From Polytrichum commune (lineage: Eukaryota; Streptophyta; Polytrichopsida; Polytrichales; Polytrichaceae), in assembly GCA_950295325.1 (NCBI GenBank), contig OX485806.1:54679169-54743168 (forward strand): a DNA stretch of 64,000 nucleotides, given 5' to 3'. A model generated the notes under the pieces. It searched no databases. It had not been told where the DNA came from and saw nothing but the letters and a program-made list of their open reading frames with translations. Positions 21,529 to 34,549 of this stretch are shown in pieces. Numbering within the stretch: the stretch's first letter is position 1; the number at the start of each line of letters is the position of its first letter. The position numbers and the translations under genes were made by a program.

Positions 21529-24500
21529 TGTGAGCCTCTGTGAGCCCAAATTGGTGCACACATGTTCAGTTGATCTTGCAAAGTTGTTTTGATTTGATTT
21601 TGAAATTCTTTTAGTTACTTGAAAACTTAAAAAGAGTGCAAGGATGGGTTTTGGTTTGGAGTTGAGTTTTACTGCGAGTTTAAGTGTTTTGATAGGTTGG
21701 GTGTGAGTGTGTTTAATGAGGGAGAATGAAAGTGTGGAGTGGGACTTGTCGTGAGGTGAGAGCGGGGTTAAATGTTTAGATTAGGCTAGGGTATGTTAGA
21801 ATTAGAGTGAAGGGATGTCCAAATAGGGCTCGCTCGGTGTTCATTGTGGGACAAGGTCACTGTCACCTAGTTTTAACCGGGTCCAGGGGTACCCAAAAGG
21901 TTTCAGTGGCCGTTTCCCGGTCTCTTCTACACAATGCCGCAACCAGGAGGGTTGCGGCAACCGGAACACACAAAGGAGTCCTGCTGACTGGCTTGCAGGC
22001 ACCTCCGCAAAGAGGAGAAGGGGGAGCAGCCAAGAAGCGAGGAGGTTTACGACAAGGAGGCGAGCAATGCTGGGGAGTTGGGACCTGAATGAAGCCACAT
22101 CGATGCTCCAGTGGATGGGGAGGGTGGAAGATTGACTGTGAGTGAGGGGAGGTGGCTGGAAACGCCACCTCTCGGTTGAAGCTTAGAATTCTAGCTGCCT
22201 GACTCGAATTCGGAGTCGGAATTGATCGCAAGAGCAATAAAATCACCACTGGGATTCAACTGTGTGGCTCAGAGAGGGAGATCTAGCTCCGTAGCGCGGA
22301 CAGTTAACCACCTGCCGGGTAACAGCCCGGTGACGGGCATTGACGGGCCGGGCTTGATGCAAACAATGCAGATTCTACGAATACTGTGGACTACTGAAGT
22401 CGGGTACCGAGGCTCATAAGGAGCAGAAGGGGAAGGCCCATGGGCCAGTTGGGTTGTGTATGGGATTAGGCAAGGATAAGTGGGATTAGGCTTAGTTAGA
22501 CGGTAGTTAGTAAGGGTTTAGGACCGGTCCTTAGTGGGGCCGTGGTTCTTGACTCTGATATGTGGCACGAATGGTTGCAAAACATTGAGTCTAAGCTAGG
22601 TGTGATAGGGTAGTGAGTGGGTTAGTGGGTAAAGAGATGTGGATGGGAAGAGAAAAACATTTCTTAATGCTTGTACTTTGTGCTAAGAAATGGAAGGGAT
22701 GATTTGGTGGGATATCTCGTGAATTTCACACATGTCAAGGGTTCAGTGGACAGTTAGCAGTGAATGTGGGCTCTAAGCTTCCACCCGGATTACGACGCTT
22801 AAGGGTGGGGGTTTAGGCCTCACAACCTCAGATTTATTTCCAATGGCAAAGAGGCTCACAATTGAGGATTTTAAACAAAAACATTAGATTATTGATAGAA
22901 AAATTAGCCAAATAACCATTTGGATTAACATGGCTTTAAAAGAAAGACCCTATGAGGTTGGTTGGGTGTATTTTACCCTTGGGGTAAAAATATTAAACAA
23001 GTAGGAAATTAAGAACCAAAGGGGTAAAAAGAAAATGTTCTTTATCTGAATCGGAAATATTAAGGAGTGAGATAGAAGTAGGTAGGTTAAATTGGAAGCA
23101 ACCAATTTCATTGACAAAAATCAAGCGGCGGCAAAAAATCAGTAATTTTGGAAATGGCCAAGGAAGAAAAAAAATGAAGATGACAACTACGTGCATAAGG
23201 AATTTACCAACTACAGCAAGAGGGCTTGGCGGCCACCATTGCCAACCAAAATTCAAATTCAAATTAAATTGAGAATTTTTTTATTAGGGCTTCGGCAAGT
23301 GTGTTGTGAGATGGTGTTCCTCTCTGCATTTAGCACCGAGGGATTAGGTTCCCACCATTCAAGGGGAAGGACCCCTCGGTGAGTGGGAGAAATGGAGGGT
23401 CCAACCCTTCATTCAAGGGGATAAAATTCTTTTTCCCCCCCCACGATTATCTTTTCACTTCGCACGGCGAAGCATTTAAAAATTATAGATGAGAAGAGCA
23501 AACATTCTCCACTTCAATAAAAAAGATAAAAAATATTTTCATTTTATATTGTGGGCGTGAGCCATGTTTGTTGTAGTTAAAATCATTGTAAGTGAGGTAG
23601 TGTATTTTTAAATACACCCTTAAGTTGCTTCCCCATTTTCATTTGAGTATAGTGGATGCAAAATTTGCAATTTAGTTTTGAGTGAGTCTTGCCCTTAAAG
23701 TTAGTTTTTTAACAAGTCTTAGGTTGCTGAAATCAAGATTAGTTAGTAGAAGGTATGAATATTTGAATGAAGGTATTTCAGTTGCCTCTCAAATAATAAG
23801 TATTGACTTTGTAAGCACATATCTATAAGAAAAAAACATATGGTAACTTTAGTATTTGGATGAATTATAGATCTTGTTTTGAAGTTTTTAGAAAATAAAA
23901 GTTTGTTGAAATAAAAGTTAATGAGTAGAAATTATGAAGGTTTGAATGAAGGTGTCTTAGTTGTCTTTCAATTTGTAAGCATTGACTTTGAAAAAAACAT
24001 GTTGTTGCTTTGATATTTATAGGTCTTGTTGTTAACTTTTCAAAATACCAAAATTTATTCCATTTGAAGCTTGTAAGCAAAATTTGTAGGTATTCAAGTG
24101 GAAGGATGTCTAATGCCTTAGAGTTGCCAAAGCCAACTTCCCATTTTTTTTAAATATTTAAGTTGTATTTATTTCAATATGTTATTTTATTAGTTTTCAA
24201 TTGTATAAAAAATGAATAAAAAATAACAAAATAATAATGAATTAATGAAGATCTAGGCAAAAAAAAACCTATCGCCAGTCGGGTACCCATCCACCGAGTT
24301 ATTCTTACAACTAATCGAATGTTCCATATTTGAAGGGTATGTGGACTCCTCATCCATCCAATTAAGCAAGTCCACTCATTATTCCGTCAATTTGAGCAAA
24401 GAATAATTGAAAACCAGACACAAAAGTGTAGGCTAGGTTATTTCATGTCATTAGGTTTAGGTTGCCTTGATCCCATGGCTGGTGCATCTGCGTGTAGACT

Positions 24501-24750
24501 AGGATAGATTAGGCATTAGATTAGAAAAAATTGATGTAGCTTAGATATTCACCTGAGGTACTTAAAATCTAGGTACAACCTACCAAAAGAATACAACCCG
24601 ATTACTAATTTCCTTCACAAACCGAAGCACTCATGAAATATCATAACATTTGGGTTCGGCTAGGGCACATGCTAAGGCAGACCACCTTCACCGAAGGGCT
24701 TGTGTAGTCTTTTTAGGCTCCCTCGGAGGGGGATGCCCAAAAGCATCACA
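21529..24750 (+). mobile_element. Solo LTR, family D, carrying a nested family A LTR
   Basis: It starts TGTGAGCCTC at 21,529 and ends GCCCAAAAGCATCACA at 24,750. The ends match the family D copy at 57,994-61,296 (start TGTGAGCG, end GCCCAAAAACACCACA). Without the nested LTR it is about 1.93 kb. Flanks TAATC (21,524-21,528) and TGATT (24,751-24,755) differ by two transitions, so the target duplication is weaker here. Part of this copy with its left flank recurs inverted at about 38.55-39.33 kb. Confidence 0.65.
21539..22824 (+). mobile_element. Solo LTR, family A, nested in LTR D
   Basis: LTR of 1,286 bp from TGTGAGCCCAAATTGG to GGTTTAGGCCTCACA, with the same terminal ACGACGCTTAAGGGTGGGGG motif as the other family A copies. 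Target copies are GCCTC (21,534-21,538) and ACCTC (22,825-22,829), one G/A difference. It lies ten bases inside the start of LTR D. The inverted paralogue near 39,320 lacks it and reads straight through as GTGAGCCTCAGATTT on the matching strand. Confidence 0.9.
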
Positions 24751-25329
24751 TGATTGGTACATGAAATCAAATCACCATAACATTTTTGAGCTCAATCTTT
24801 TAATTTAAATAAAAAACAATATAGCTAACAGATCCCATTTGGACCATAATGGGTGGATGAAGAAATCAAAGCTCTTCTTATAGTGAACATATGGAGTGTT
24901 GATTTTAGTTAGTTGAATGCATTTATGCATAATTGGATGTATTGAAGGTCATTTAAATTGAAAAAGAAATCATTTGAGCAATTTGAGGGTGTAAAAATAT
25001 ATTTGAGTTGAAAAATAAAGATGATTTGAATGGTAGAGGTTGGAAAGGAAAATTTTAATTGAAGATAGCTTAATTTGAATGATTTGAAAATGTATGATTT
25101 CAGTGGTTCAAAGGTGCAAATGCATATTTAAGAGTAAGAGGTTTCATTTGAGGTGAAGAAGTTATGACTTGACTTAATTGAGAGCGCAAAGGTATATTTG
25201 AGAAGAAAAAAAACTTGATTTGTATTGATTGAAGTTTTTGAAAACATTGTGTACATATGATCACTTTGAAAAAATTTATTTGAGTGATAAAAGATTATAT
25301 CTCAAATATTTTTTGAGCATAAGATGACA
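24751..25329. other. AT-rich leader of the copia fragment, no gene
   Basis: No coding region. From about 24,900 to 25,330 the sequence repeats short, diverged blocks around ATTTGAGTTGAA and ATGATTTGAA. They resemble, in reverse complement, the region at about 29,640-29,880 next to the other copia fragment. It is probably the untranslated leader or LTR edge of that copia family. Confidence 0.45.
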
Positions 25330-27115
25330 TCATTTGAAGGTGTAAATGTTACAGCCATTCAAAAGTTCAACGGAGAGAATTTCAACGTTTGGAAGTTCAA
25401 TTTGGAGATGGAATTGGCTTTTGTTGATCTTTGGGACATTGCTCACAAATCCGAGGGAAATCCACTTTCCAACATTGATCACAAAATGAAGAAAAATTAA
25501 AACGTGCCAAAAAAACAATGTCCATCATTGTATTCAACTTGGCACACAATCAACTTATGCACAGTGAGAGTTGTAAAGGATCATCAGAGGCATGGATGAT
25601 GTTTTGCAACATCCATCCATGAGACAAGGAGCTTATCAAACATTCTTTTTATTTTCCACAAGTTTTTCACATGCAAGAAGGCGATAACTTGTTGGGCCAC
25701 ATCAACAAAATCAAGGCACTTGCAAATTAACTTGCTTATTTGCTTGGAGGTACTTGTAAAAATAAGCTGTTTTTTTCTCGAGAGCTTGTCAACCTCGTAC
25801 AAATGTTTGGTCACCACTTTGGAGACCATCCGATAGAAAACCCGACTATGGAGTACGTAACAACATGTTTGATGCATGAAATATCGAAGAAGATGGAAAA
25901 TAATCGAAGGTAATGATGTCGTATTGATATTGTATCAAAACAAAATGGGCAATCCATCTTCATCCAAAGACATCAAGACGTGCTACTATTGTGGCAACCG
26001 GGCCACATTGTATGTTTTTTATCTAATGCAAAGAACAATGCTAGGGAGAATGTAAAATACATGAAGGATGATGATGATTGTGCATTTGCAATGCAACATG
26101 GAATGCATTCCAATGCCATGTATATGGGGATGATGGATTCATGAGCAACGAAACACATGATTTCATATAGGTTGACATTTGACACATACGAGGTAATTGC
26201 TTCATGTGATGTTCATTTGGGTGATGATAGCATTGTAGAAGAATCAGAATGGGATCCATTTTTATTGAAATACTAGTGATAGATAAAATAAAGAGAATTC
26301 ACATCAAGGATGCCCTCCATGTGTCCAAATTACAAGGAAATTTACTCTTTATGAGCAAACTTTTGTCAAGCGGTGCAATTCAGCCTAATCAAATGCATTA
26401 TGAGACCTATAAAGGAATAATTGTTGCAATAACTCTACATTAAGGCAACTTGTACCAAATGAATTTCACCAAGGTACATGAAGTGGATACGACCAACTTG
26501 GTATAAACATCAACAAAAGATAACACACTTGAGCTTTGGTATTGCTAGCTTGGGCATTGAACACGAAAAATGTTCATGCATTTCAAAGCATGGTGAGTGG
26601 CATGAACCTTGGAAAAATTTCTTGACCCATCTCTTCATTGGTTTGTGAATTGTGCATTGAGGATAAACAACATATGACAATGTTCCTCGATGACGGGGAA
26701 AAACAAGCAAATAAGCCTTTGGAGACTATGCATTCGAACGTGTATGGCCCCATGAATACCACATCCATGGAAATGTGCAAGGTATTTTATTACCTTCATT
26801 GCCAATTTTTTGAGGAAAGTGTGGATGTACATGTTGAAGACAGAAGGAGTTTGTTTGGAGAAATTCAAAGAATTAAGGCCCTTGTGAAAATGCAATCAGA
26901 ACATAAGATCAAGGTGTTTTGGTCAAACAACACTGGGAAGTTTATTTCAAAGAAGTTAAATTTAAATGAAAAATGAATATAACATTCAAAAGCAAAATCC
27001 ACCCTATATAGACCTCAACAAAATAGAGTGGTTGAATGTGTAAATTGCTCTATTGTGAAGATGGCAAGGAGCATGTTACATGGTTCATGCTGATGGTATG
27101 GGCTTCTTTATTCCT
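25330..27115 (+). pseudogene. Ty1/copia fragment: gag, protease, integrase part
   Basis: Gag begins near 25,330 with an IQKFNGENFNVWKFNLEMEL segment, typical of copia gag. A degraded zinc knuckle (CYYCGNRA) lies near 25,985. The protease site near 26,133-26,150 reads D-S-stop-A-T-K-H-M, where the family has DSGATKHM, so the catalytic Gly codon is now TGA. Integrase follows: VCELCIEDKQ (zinc segment), a HSNVYGPM segment near 26,730 and RPQQNRVVE near 27,015. The minus-strand copy then begins abruptly. There are several stops and frameshifts. Protease then integrase before RT is the copia order. Confidence 0.8.
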
Positions 27116-29720
27116 CTCAAATTTTACTCCTAGGCAATAATGCAACTCACCGAGGTCGCTCATCATAAATGCTTTCTCGAGCTCCGATTTGAGCCACTTC
27201 GATTGGGTTACATTGCTTGCCAATATAATCAATTCATCCACGTAAAGGATTGTAACAAAAAAAACTCACCCATTTTTTTGACGTACAACAAATGATTTGT
27301 TTGGTTCTTCCAAAAACCCTCGTTAATGAAAAATGAACACACATCCTCGGCAATTGCTTGAGCCCATACAAAGCTTTCTTGAGGTTGCACACAAGGTGTT
27401 CATTCCTTTTTGTATGAAACCCTCCAGTTGATCCATGTAGATCCCCACCTCTAATATTTCATTAAAAAATTCCGCTTTTATGTTCATTTGGTGGATCATT
27501 TAGTCCATGGCTACCACAATTGTAAGAATGCATCTTATGGTGATAAATTTGGCCACGGGGGTTAAAAACTCGTTGAAATCCACTCTGGCCACTTTAAAAC
27601 ATCCCTTTGCTACTAACCGTGTTTTTTACCTAACAATTTCACCCGATGGATCCTTCTTGGTGTGGAACACCCATTTGCATTATACACTCTTGCAATTCTT
27701 TGCAAGGTTGGTAAATTCCCACGTACCGTTGGCCATGAGCGAGTCGTACCCCTCTTGCATTGCGGCCTCCCACTTGCTTGTATTTTTGGATCTCATTGCT
27801 TTGCATAAATTCAAAGGATCATCCAAAATGTCATATTGGCCCATTTTTTACTGTATTGGGGTAGAATGTGATTATTCCATCACTCTCCGGGTGAGCACCG
27901 CTCCTCTTAGGATATCTTTTATTTTTGCCAAATCTCTTAACACGGCTGTCATTCTTCGTGGATATTTTGATTGTATTTTCATTTGCAAGCAAGTGATCTC
28001 CCATTTGCTCCTTAAGTTCTTTACCGTCATCACACAAAGATGATTTACAAGATTCGTCCACAACAACCAAAGTGGGGCCTTTATTTCTTTCACTTGGATA
28101 CATCTCCAAATAATTTCCAATGCTTGTGCTATATTCTATGCATACCACATCTTTATTTTATGATTTTTTTGCAAACATATTAGCCTATAGGCATTGGTTT
28201 CCTGACAATAACCCAAAAAAAAAACATTATGTATCCTTTGCATTGAGTTCCATGTTTTTCCCATTCCATGCTTCCTCAAACGTAATGGAGTCCAACGCCC
28301 TCATTGAAGATTGATTTTTGTATGTATACTGCCCAAAACGTTTTGTCGAGGTTTTGAATATGAAGCATGTTCATTGCCATCTTCATGATGGTGTGATTTG
28401 AATGCTTCGCCACTCCATTTTGTTAAGGCATATTCATGGTGGGCATTTGCTTCTCGATGCCATGATCCTTCAAAAAATGATTGATTGCTTTGGAAACAAT
28501 TCCCCACCGATGTCTGACCAAAATGCCATGACTTTGTACTCTAATTGTGTCTTTACAAGCGCTTTGAACTCCTTGAATTTCTAAATCTTTTTTTTTGGAA
28601 TTCAACGTATACAACCATACCCTCCTCAAAAAATCGTCAATGAAGGTCACAAAATACCTTACACCGCCTATGAATGTGTCCTCAAGGGGGACATATACGT
28701 TGGAATGCACAATCTCCAAAGGTTTGTTTGCTTACCTCTTTCTTTGTTTAGAAATGCACGCTTTGTATAACAATGATGATGTGGGGCAAATAATTTTTGG
28801 CAAATTCATTGATGCAAGCTCGGTTGATGTTACATTTCACGATTGCTTCCACAACAATGGATATTTTGATAGCTTTGATAGCACTATCATCACTCATATG
28901 CACATTGTGTGGAGCAATTACCTCATACGTGTCGAATGCATCTTAGGCAAATTCATGTGTTTCGAGGCTATCGATTCCATGCTCCACTTGCACATACTCT
29001 TAGAATGTGCTCCATTACCCATTACAAATGCGTAGTTGTCATCGTTGTCTTTCGCATTCTTTGCATATTATTGCTATTTGTTTTTTTGGTAGCAAAAACA
29101 ACCAATGTAGCCCGGTTTGTCACAATAAAAGCTTGATTTTATACCTTGGCACAGAAATGAATTGCCGCCTTTGCTTTGTCACAGTACCATGGTGGCATTC
29201 CCACCTTGGAATTCATTTTTCTTGCATTTTGATATTTCATGCATCAAACGCGTCGTCAAGTAGTGTATCATAAACTCCTTTATCGACATCATTTCTAAGG
29301 TGGTGATCAAGTTATCATACAATGCCGGCAAGCTCTCAAACGAGGTCATGACAATATTTTTGTCTCTTATAGGTATCTTCGCACAAGCAAGTTGATCCAT
29401 GAACGCCTTGACCATTTTGATGTGGTACAATTAGTCGTCGCCTTTTACATCTTGCAAATAAAACCATTTGTGGCAAATAAAGAGGGTGTTAGACAAACTT
29501 TTTGTCTCTTGAATGTTGCAAATGGTCCTTCATGCCTTTGCGGGTCCTTTACAACTATTGATGTGCGGAAATTGGTTCTCTGCCAAATTGAGGCCAATGA
29601 TAGACATGGATTTTTGACACGTTTTTTGTACTCTTTCAACATTCTCAAATACCTCAGGTTAGATCTTCTATACCTCAAGAAAGTTTTTAAAATACTCACA
29701 TCATTCAAATAAAATATCTT
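27105..29720 (-). pseudogene. Ty1/copia fragment on the minus strand: gag, integrase, RT
   Basis: Read right to left: gag (29,430-29,179 includes KIPIRDKNIVMTSFESLP and LTTRLMHEISKCKKNEFQGG), integrase (28,719-28,423 includes HSNVYVPLEDT and RYFVTFIDDFLRRVWLY), further pol, and RT near 27,241-27,050. At the RT site VDELIILASN stands where the family has VDDLIIL, a D-to-E change at the second Asp, followed by LGELHYCLGVKF. There are many stops and shifts. It belongs to the same family as the plus fragment on the left. Both contain gag and integrase, so this is two copies joined tail to tail, not one inverted half. Confidence 0.82.
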
Positions 29721-29880
29721 TTACCTCAAATGCCTTCTCTTCACAAATAACTCAAGTTAGATCTTCTACACTTCAAGAGAGTTCTTAAGACACTCAAGTC
29801 ATTCAAATAAGACTTCTTTCACCTCAAATGGCCTACACTCTCAAATAAGTCTTTCAATACTCAAGAAATTCAAATCACAT
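29640..29880. repeat. Two diverged tandem copies of a ~97-bp unit
   Basis: CAGGTTAGATCTTCTATACC near 29,655 recurs as CAAGTTAGATCTTCTACAC near 29,752, and each is followed by matching CTCAAG, CATTCAAATAA and CACCTCAAATG blocks. They lie just upstream (minus sense) of the copia gag. Confidence 0.75.
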
Positions 29881-32800
29881 GTTTTTGCATCAAACATAAA
29901 TTCAAGAAAAAACATAAAAACAAAGAAATACTTACAACAACTAAATGTGCCTTTGGACACCTCCAACGTTCCAAAGCCCTGACCCCTCAAGATCCATTCC
30001 GCAACCTCAAAGCAATCAAATCTCTAGGCAGTTTATATACATGGTGGGCCCATAACCTATTAAATATCAATAAGACTAAAGATAAGATTGCATAAGCATA
30101 TACACATACACAAAGGCATATGCATAACATTTGCAATGAGATGATCTCATGCTCCCCTTCCTTTGTCTTCTATTGTTTTTCTCCTTTTCATTGGTTCATA
30201 CAAACAATATGGGATAACATTTATCTCTCTTTGGACTAGGATTGTAGACTTATTCTAACCTTATTGTTTCTCATAACTCTTTCATTATATTTCTATTGGA
30301 TATGAGCAATCTAATGCTTTGCTTTCTACGTACTTAATGGCCTCTCTTATATTTCTAAAAAAATTCTTTTCCAATGACGACTATGCACACACTGACTAGA
30401 TTTTCATAATCATTCCAAGTGTAATTCAAAGTCTTAAATCCAAAGCTCGAGTAGAAGAATGTTTGGTGGTACATCAAGTAATTCCAAGTTTTGACTAATT
30501 TTTAATTTGGGAAACCACATGTTTTCGTTGCTGCCTCTAAGTTTGTTTGATGTTTCCAAGTCTAGATTTCAAATTGTCTTTTGCTTGACTTTCTTGCTTG
30601 AATTTTTGGTATCATTTTTTTAGTTTTTTTAGTTTAGAGTTCAAGTATCTTTTTCCTTGATTTTTTTTTCATTGGTTTATTGGCCGTTTCTGTTAAATTT
30701 TACTTTGATTGACATTTGGGTCGTTTATACTTTTTTTTTTGTTCAACCTTTTGCTCATTTTATGTACTATCTTCTATTTTGAAGTTCCAAGTTTAATCAC
30801 TTTTATGAGTCCTTTGGCTTCCAAAGGTTTGCAACACTCATGTAAGGTGCTCATTGTCCAATAAGGTCCTTTAGGTGCCCCAAGTGCCTTCATATGTAGG
30901 GTCCAAAATTTATAAATCCTTTGATAGGGTGGTTACACGTCCTTTTCCTATCATCAAATGCTTCAATTATCTATTTTAAGTTTTATATGGTGTTATTTTC
31001 TAATTTTGTCTATCTAAATATTTTTTAAAGTAATTAACATATGTTTAATTGATATGTACCCGCGAGGGACATATGGCCCACTACATCCACATGCCTAGAT
31101 GTGTTGTGGTTTTCCGTTTCATCCAATGAAGTCCCATTTGTCACATTCAATTAAAATAAGTTGAGATAATTATGTTCATCCAAAGGATGGTCATCTTTTG
31201 GGCTTGTTGTTTCACCTACTTACTTTCATCTAATAGCATTTATTATTTAACGTGTGTTCCTTACTTACGTTATCAACTTAGTTCATGATCTCAGCTTTGA
31301 TCTCAATTTGGTTCCCAAACTCTGCCTTATTATCGATTTGGCCTCTGTTCTCAAACAAATTCTCAAACTATGCCTTTGTCTTTATCTTTGCAGTCGTTTT
31401 CTTGGCACAACTCGTCTATCAAGTTTTTCTCTTTTGCAACAATGTCTCTTGACTTGATTCTTCTTTCCCGCCTTGTGCAAAGTGAGCTAGGTGGCTCTAT
31501 ACTGTCCTAGTTGTAAGAAGTATTGGTAGCAAAAATACATGAGCCATAAATGATAGATTATACGTGGTAAACTAAGATGGTTAAGTAATTACTACCAAAA
31601 TTGTATGGTAGCACAATCTAAATCTAGTAGCACGTGGTTATTCCTGAATTCACATAGTGTCATAGAGGGATCTCCAAGTAATAAAGTTAGTTTGGTAGGG
31701 TAGATGGAGTATAATCGGTAAGAAAATTTGGTAAGAATTACCGTTATTCAATACACCATTACATGATTCTTTAGGTATGTCTAGACTAACCTATGAACTG
31801 GAAGGTGTTGGCATCGTTATCGTTAGGGTATTCATGATATTGCACGAAGCAAAACAAAAATAAAATAAAATAAATGATAAGTGCGAACTATTTACCAAGG
31901 GAGTAGATGAAGGATTATTTACCACTTGATGATTTAGGACGTGGGGCATGCCTTGGATGTTGTGGGAAAAGAAAATGATGCCAAAAGGTAAAGGGCCAGC
32001 GTAGGTAAAATATCATTCTATAGGATTGTAGTTTACAAAAATTTGAATGAATGGAAGATTGAATGACATCATAGATATTCAAGACGGTTCAAATAGTTTT
32101 GTTATTAAAGATGTAGTTTGTCATTCAACATCACATCTTGGGTTGGTCAGTGGAGGATTGGTCTACACACAACAAGTAAACATTGAGAAGAATATAGGGC
32201 AATGGGGATTACAATGTTACATGCCAATTGATGTGAAACAAAAAGGAAGGTTTGTACACCCAAAAATACCATAAGTACGAGTTGAATCACCAACCACCCA
32301 TCATTCCATTTAGTGATTTTGATCTCATTAAGAGATAGGAGCATGTTGTGCCAAACTAAACATATGGATGATTGCAAAGCCAATTGTACATAATTCAAAT
32401 ATATTTTGTTTGAATGACCAACATTACAACTACATAATACTAGGTGCCATCAAATGTATTTGTTTTCCTCTTGGGGTTTTATGAGTATATGCAGGTCAAT
32501 TGCACATTTTTCACGTTGTTAATTTTGGTACATTTTTTTTCATGAAATGTCCATGTGTGTTGCAAATAGCTATCTATTTGGTGGAAGATTGGGATGTTAA
32601 CTGCAACTCGCAGTCAACTTTGTAGTCTAGGAGTATACGTTAGCATCCTTGACATTGCATCGATGGGGGTTAAATCCTATAGTTTACCCGGGAGTGACTA
32701 ATACAATCAACCCCCTTGCCAACTATCCAAACAATTGCTCAATCAAATTATTATTTTGTAGTTCACATGGTGGTCAACACTGCCTAGCTATTGACTCCAA

Positions 32801-33926
32801 AGATTTCAAAAAATAAATCCCAAACGCCCTCTCCTTGCAAAAAAATTCTAGATTGTTGGATTTTATTGGTTAGAAATTTGAATAGTGATTTTTTTTTTCT
32901 TTGGATTTAGTTATTGGCCAATTTTTGGATTGTTTTATATTGATTATTGCAATTAACCTAGAGGTTGCATTGAATTGATCACATACAACTATACACGAGT
33001 GCATGACATATGAAGAACCTTAAGAAATATACACTATTTGGATTTGTATGGTAGTGTCATTAGAATTAAAGCATGTATTTGGTATATTGGCTATGTTGGT
33101 ATGAAAAAAAAACAACAAATGAACATACATTCATATTGATCATTTGATGGTAGACTTCAAAACAATGATTGCATTTTTATAAATTTTAGGATTAGATGCT
33201 TATGAATTACATACAAGGAATGAAAAAATACTCAACGATTTTAGTGATGAAAGTTAGGATTTTTCATTATACATATAATAGAGGTAGTTGTGAGGTAGTA
33301 TTTTTGTAAATTATCATAGTCAACATTAAAAAATATTTGATTTCATTTTCAAAAAAATTCAATATACATTGGTGTCATGGCTTGTGTGAGGTACAAATCA
33401 TAAATAAATCCTTTGTTTTGGCAATGGTATCCAACTTGATCCATCTTGACTATGTGTCCTACCCTCAATGAAAAAGGTTGAGGGGCCATTGGACTCAAAG
33501 ATTGTTTATAAATCTTGGCCCTCCCACATGGCCACGGAGAGAGGATTATGGGGTGGCAACATTGAAGCCAACAGAAGAGTTGTGACCGGTGTGAGGTGGG
33601 GTTTTCCAAGGTAAAGGACTCCAAGGTATGGCCCATATGAAGGGGGAGGGGGCTAAGTTCCAACGGGTGTGCTCCAAGAGGAAATGGAATATGCTAGTGG
33701 AGGGACCTACGTGGAACCCACTACTTTGCTCAACATTCCCAAAATTGCATTAGTTTTTGCGTTTGAACCCTCAGTTCCTCCTTAATGGCCAACACTGCAT
33801 GGCATTCTCCTCGGCCATTGTTTCCATCTCCTCATTCATCTTTTGCTTGAACTTAGCATTGAATTCCGCAATAAAAAAAAACACCTTCCCCTTGAATCTG
33901 TTGTATTTTTCATGGTCCACCTCAAG
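29881..33926. other. AT-rich region without recognisable gene
   Basis: Only short chance frames occur, for example 31,254-31,457 and 32,047-32,274, and none shows a known motif. The composition and T-runs suggest decayed repeat. The beginning may include the LTR of the minus-strand copia copy, but no TG...CA border with target duplication was found. Confidence 0.5.
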
Positions 33927-34530
33927 CTAAGCCACGATGTCCATTTTCCCCTTGTCTTTGTCAAAGGCATTGATGATGTCACCCTTATGTGATTCGTTAT
34001 GGGGGGACAATCTTTTCATTTTCATTCTTGTATCACAAAATTTAATGGATGGACGGGAACAATGGTTGAGATCGTTGAAGGGCTCCATTTTGGGGACAAT
34101 GAGTTTGGGTCTCGATGATGATGATGATGTAGAACAACCACCGAGAGTCCCTTGACACTTAAAGCCAGAGGCTCTTGTGTGCAGGACATCTTGGATCATG
34201 CTAGCATAAGACCATGTGCAACCACCCGGGGTGCCTTGAGGTTCATAGCCCAATCTAGGTGGAGGCATAATTGGGGGTAAGATTATGTTCAGAGGTGTAA
34301 TTCTTCAACACCCAACTCTTGAACCATGTCTCATTTATAGGTGGATGAGTTGCACCTCTAGTGACGGGAACTATCTTGTCGTCATCCGTTTCCAATTTAG
34401 GCATGGGTTCCTCCACTATTGGATTGACATCCATCTTCAAATCCAAAATGTCACTGATGTCCATCATGGATGCATTGTCCTTGTGAACTTCATATTCCTC
34501 GTGATCACTATAATCTATGAAATTGTTCAC
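33927..34530 (-). pseudogene. Unrecognised minus-strand reading frames, acidic then basic
   Basis: Two overlapping minus frames, 34,530-34,255 and 34,268-33,927, read as one acidic segment (DYSDHEEYEVHKDN, ETDDDKIVP) followed by a Ser-rich and Lys-rich one (CSTSSSSSRPK, FDKDKGKMD). Further broken minus frames extend right to about 35,550. No domain is recognised. Gag or another transposon protein is possible, given the surroundings. Function unknown. Confidence 0.3.
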
Positions 34531-34549
34531 TATGAGCTAAGAATCTGAA

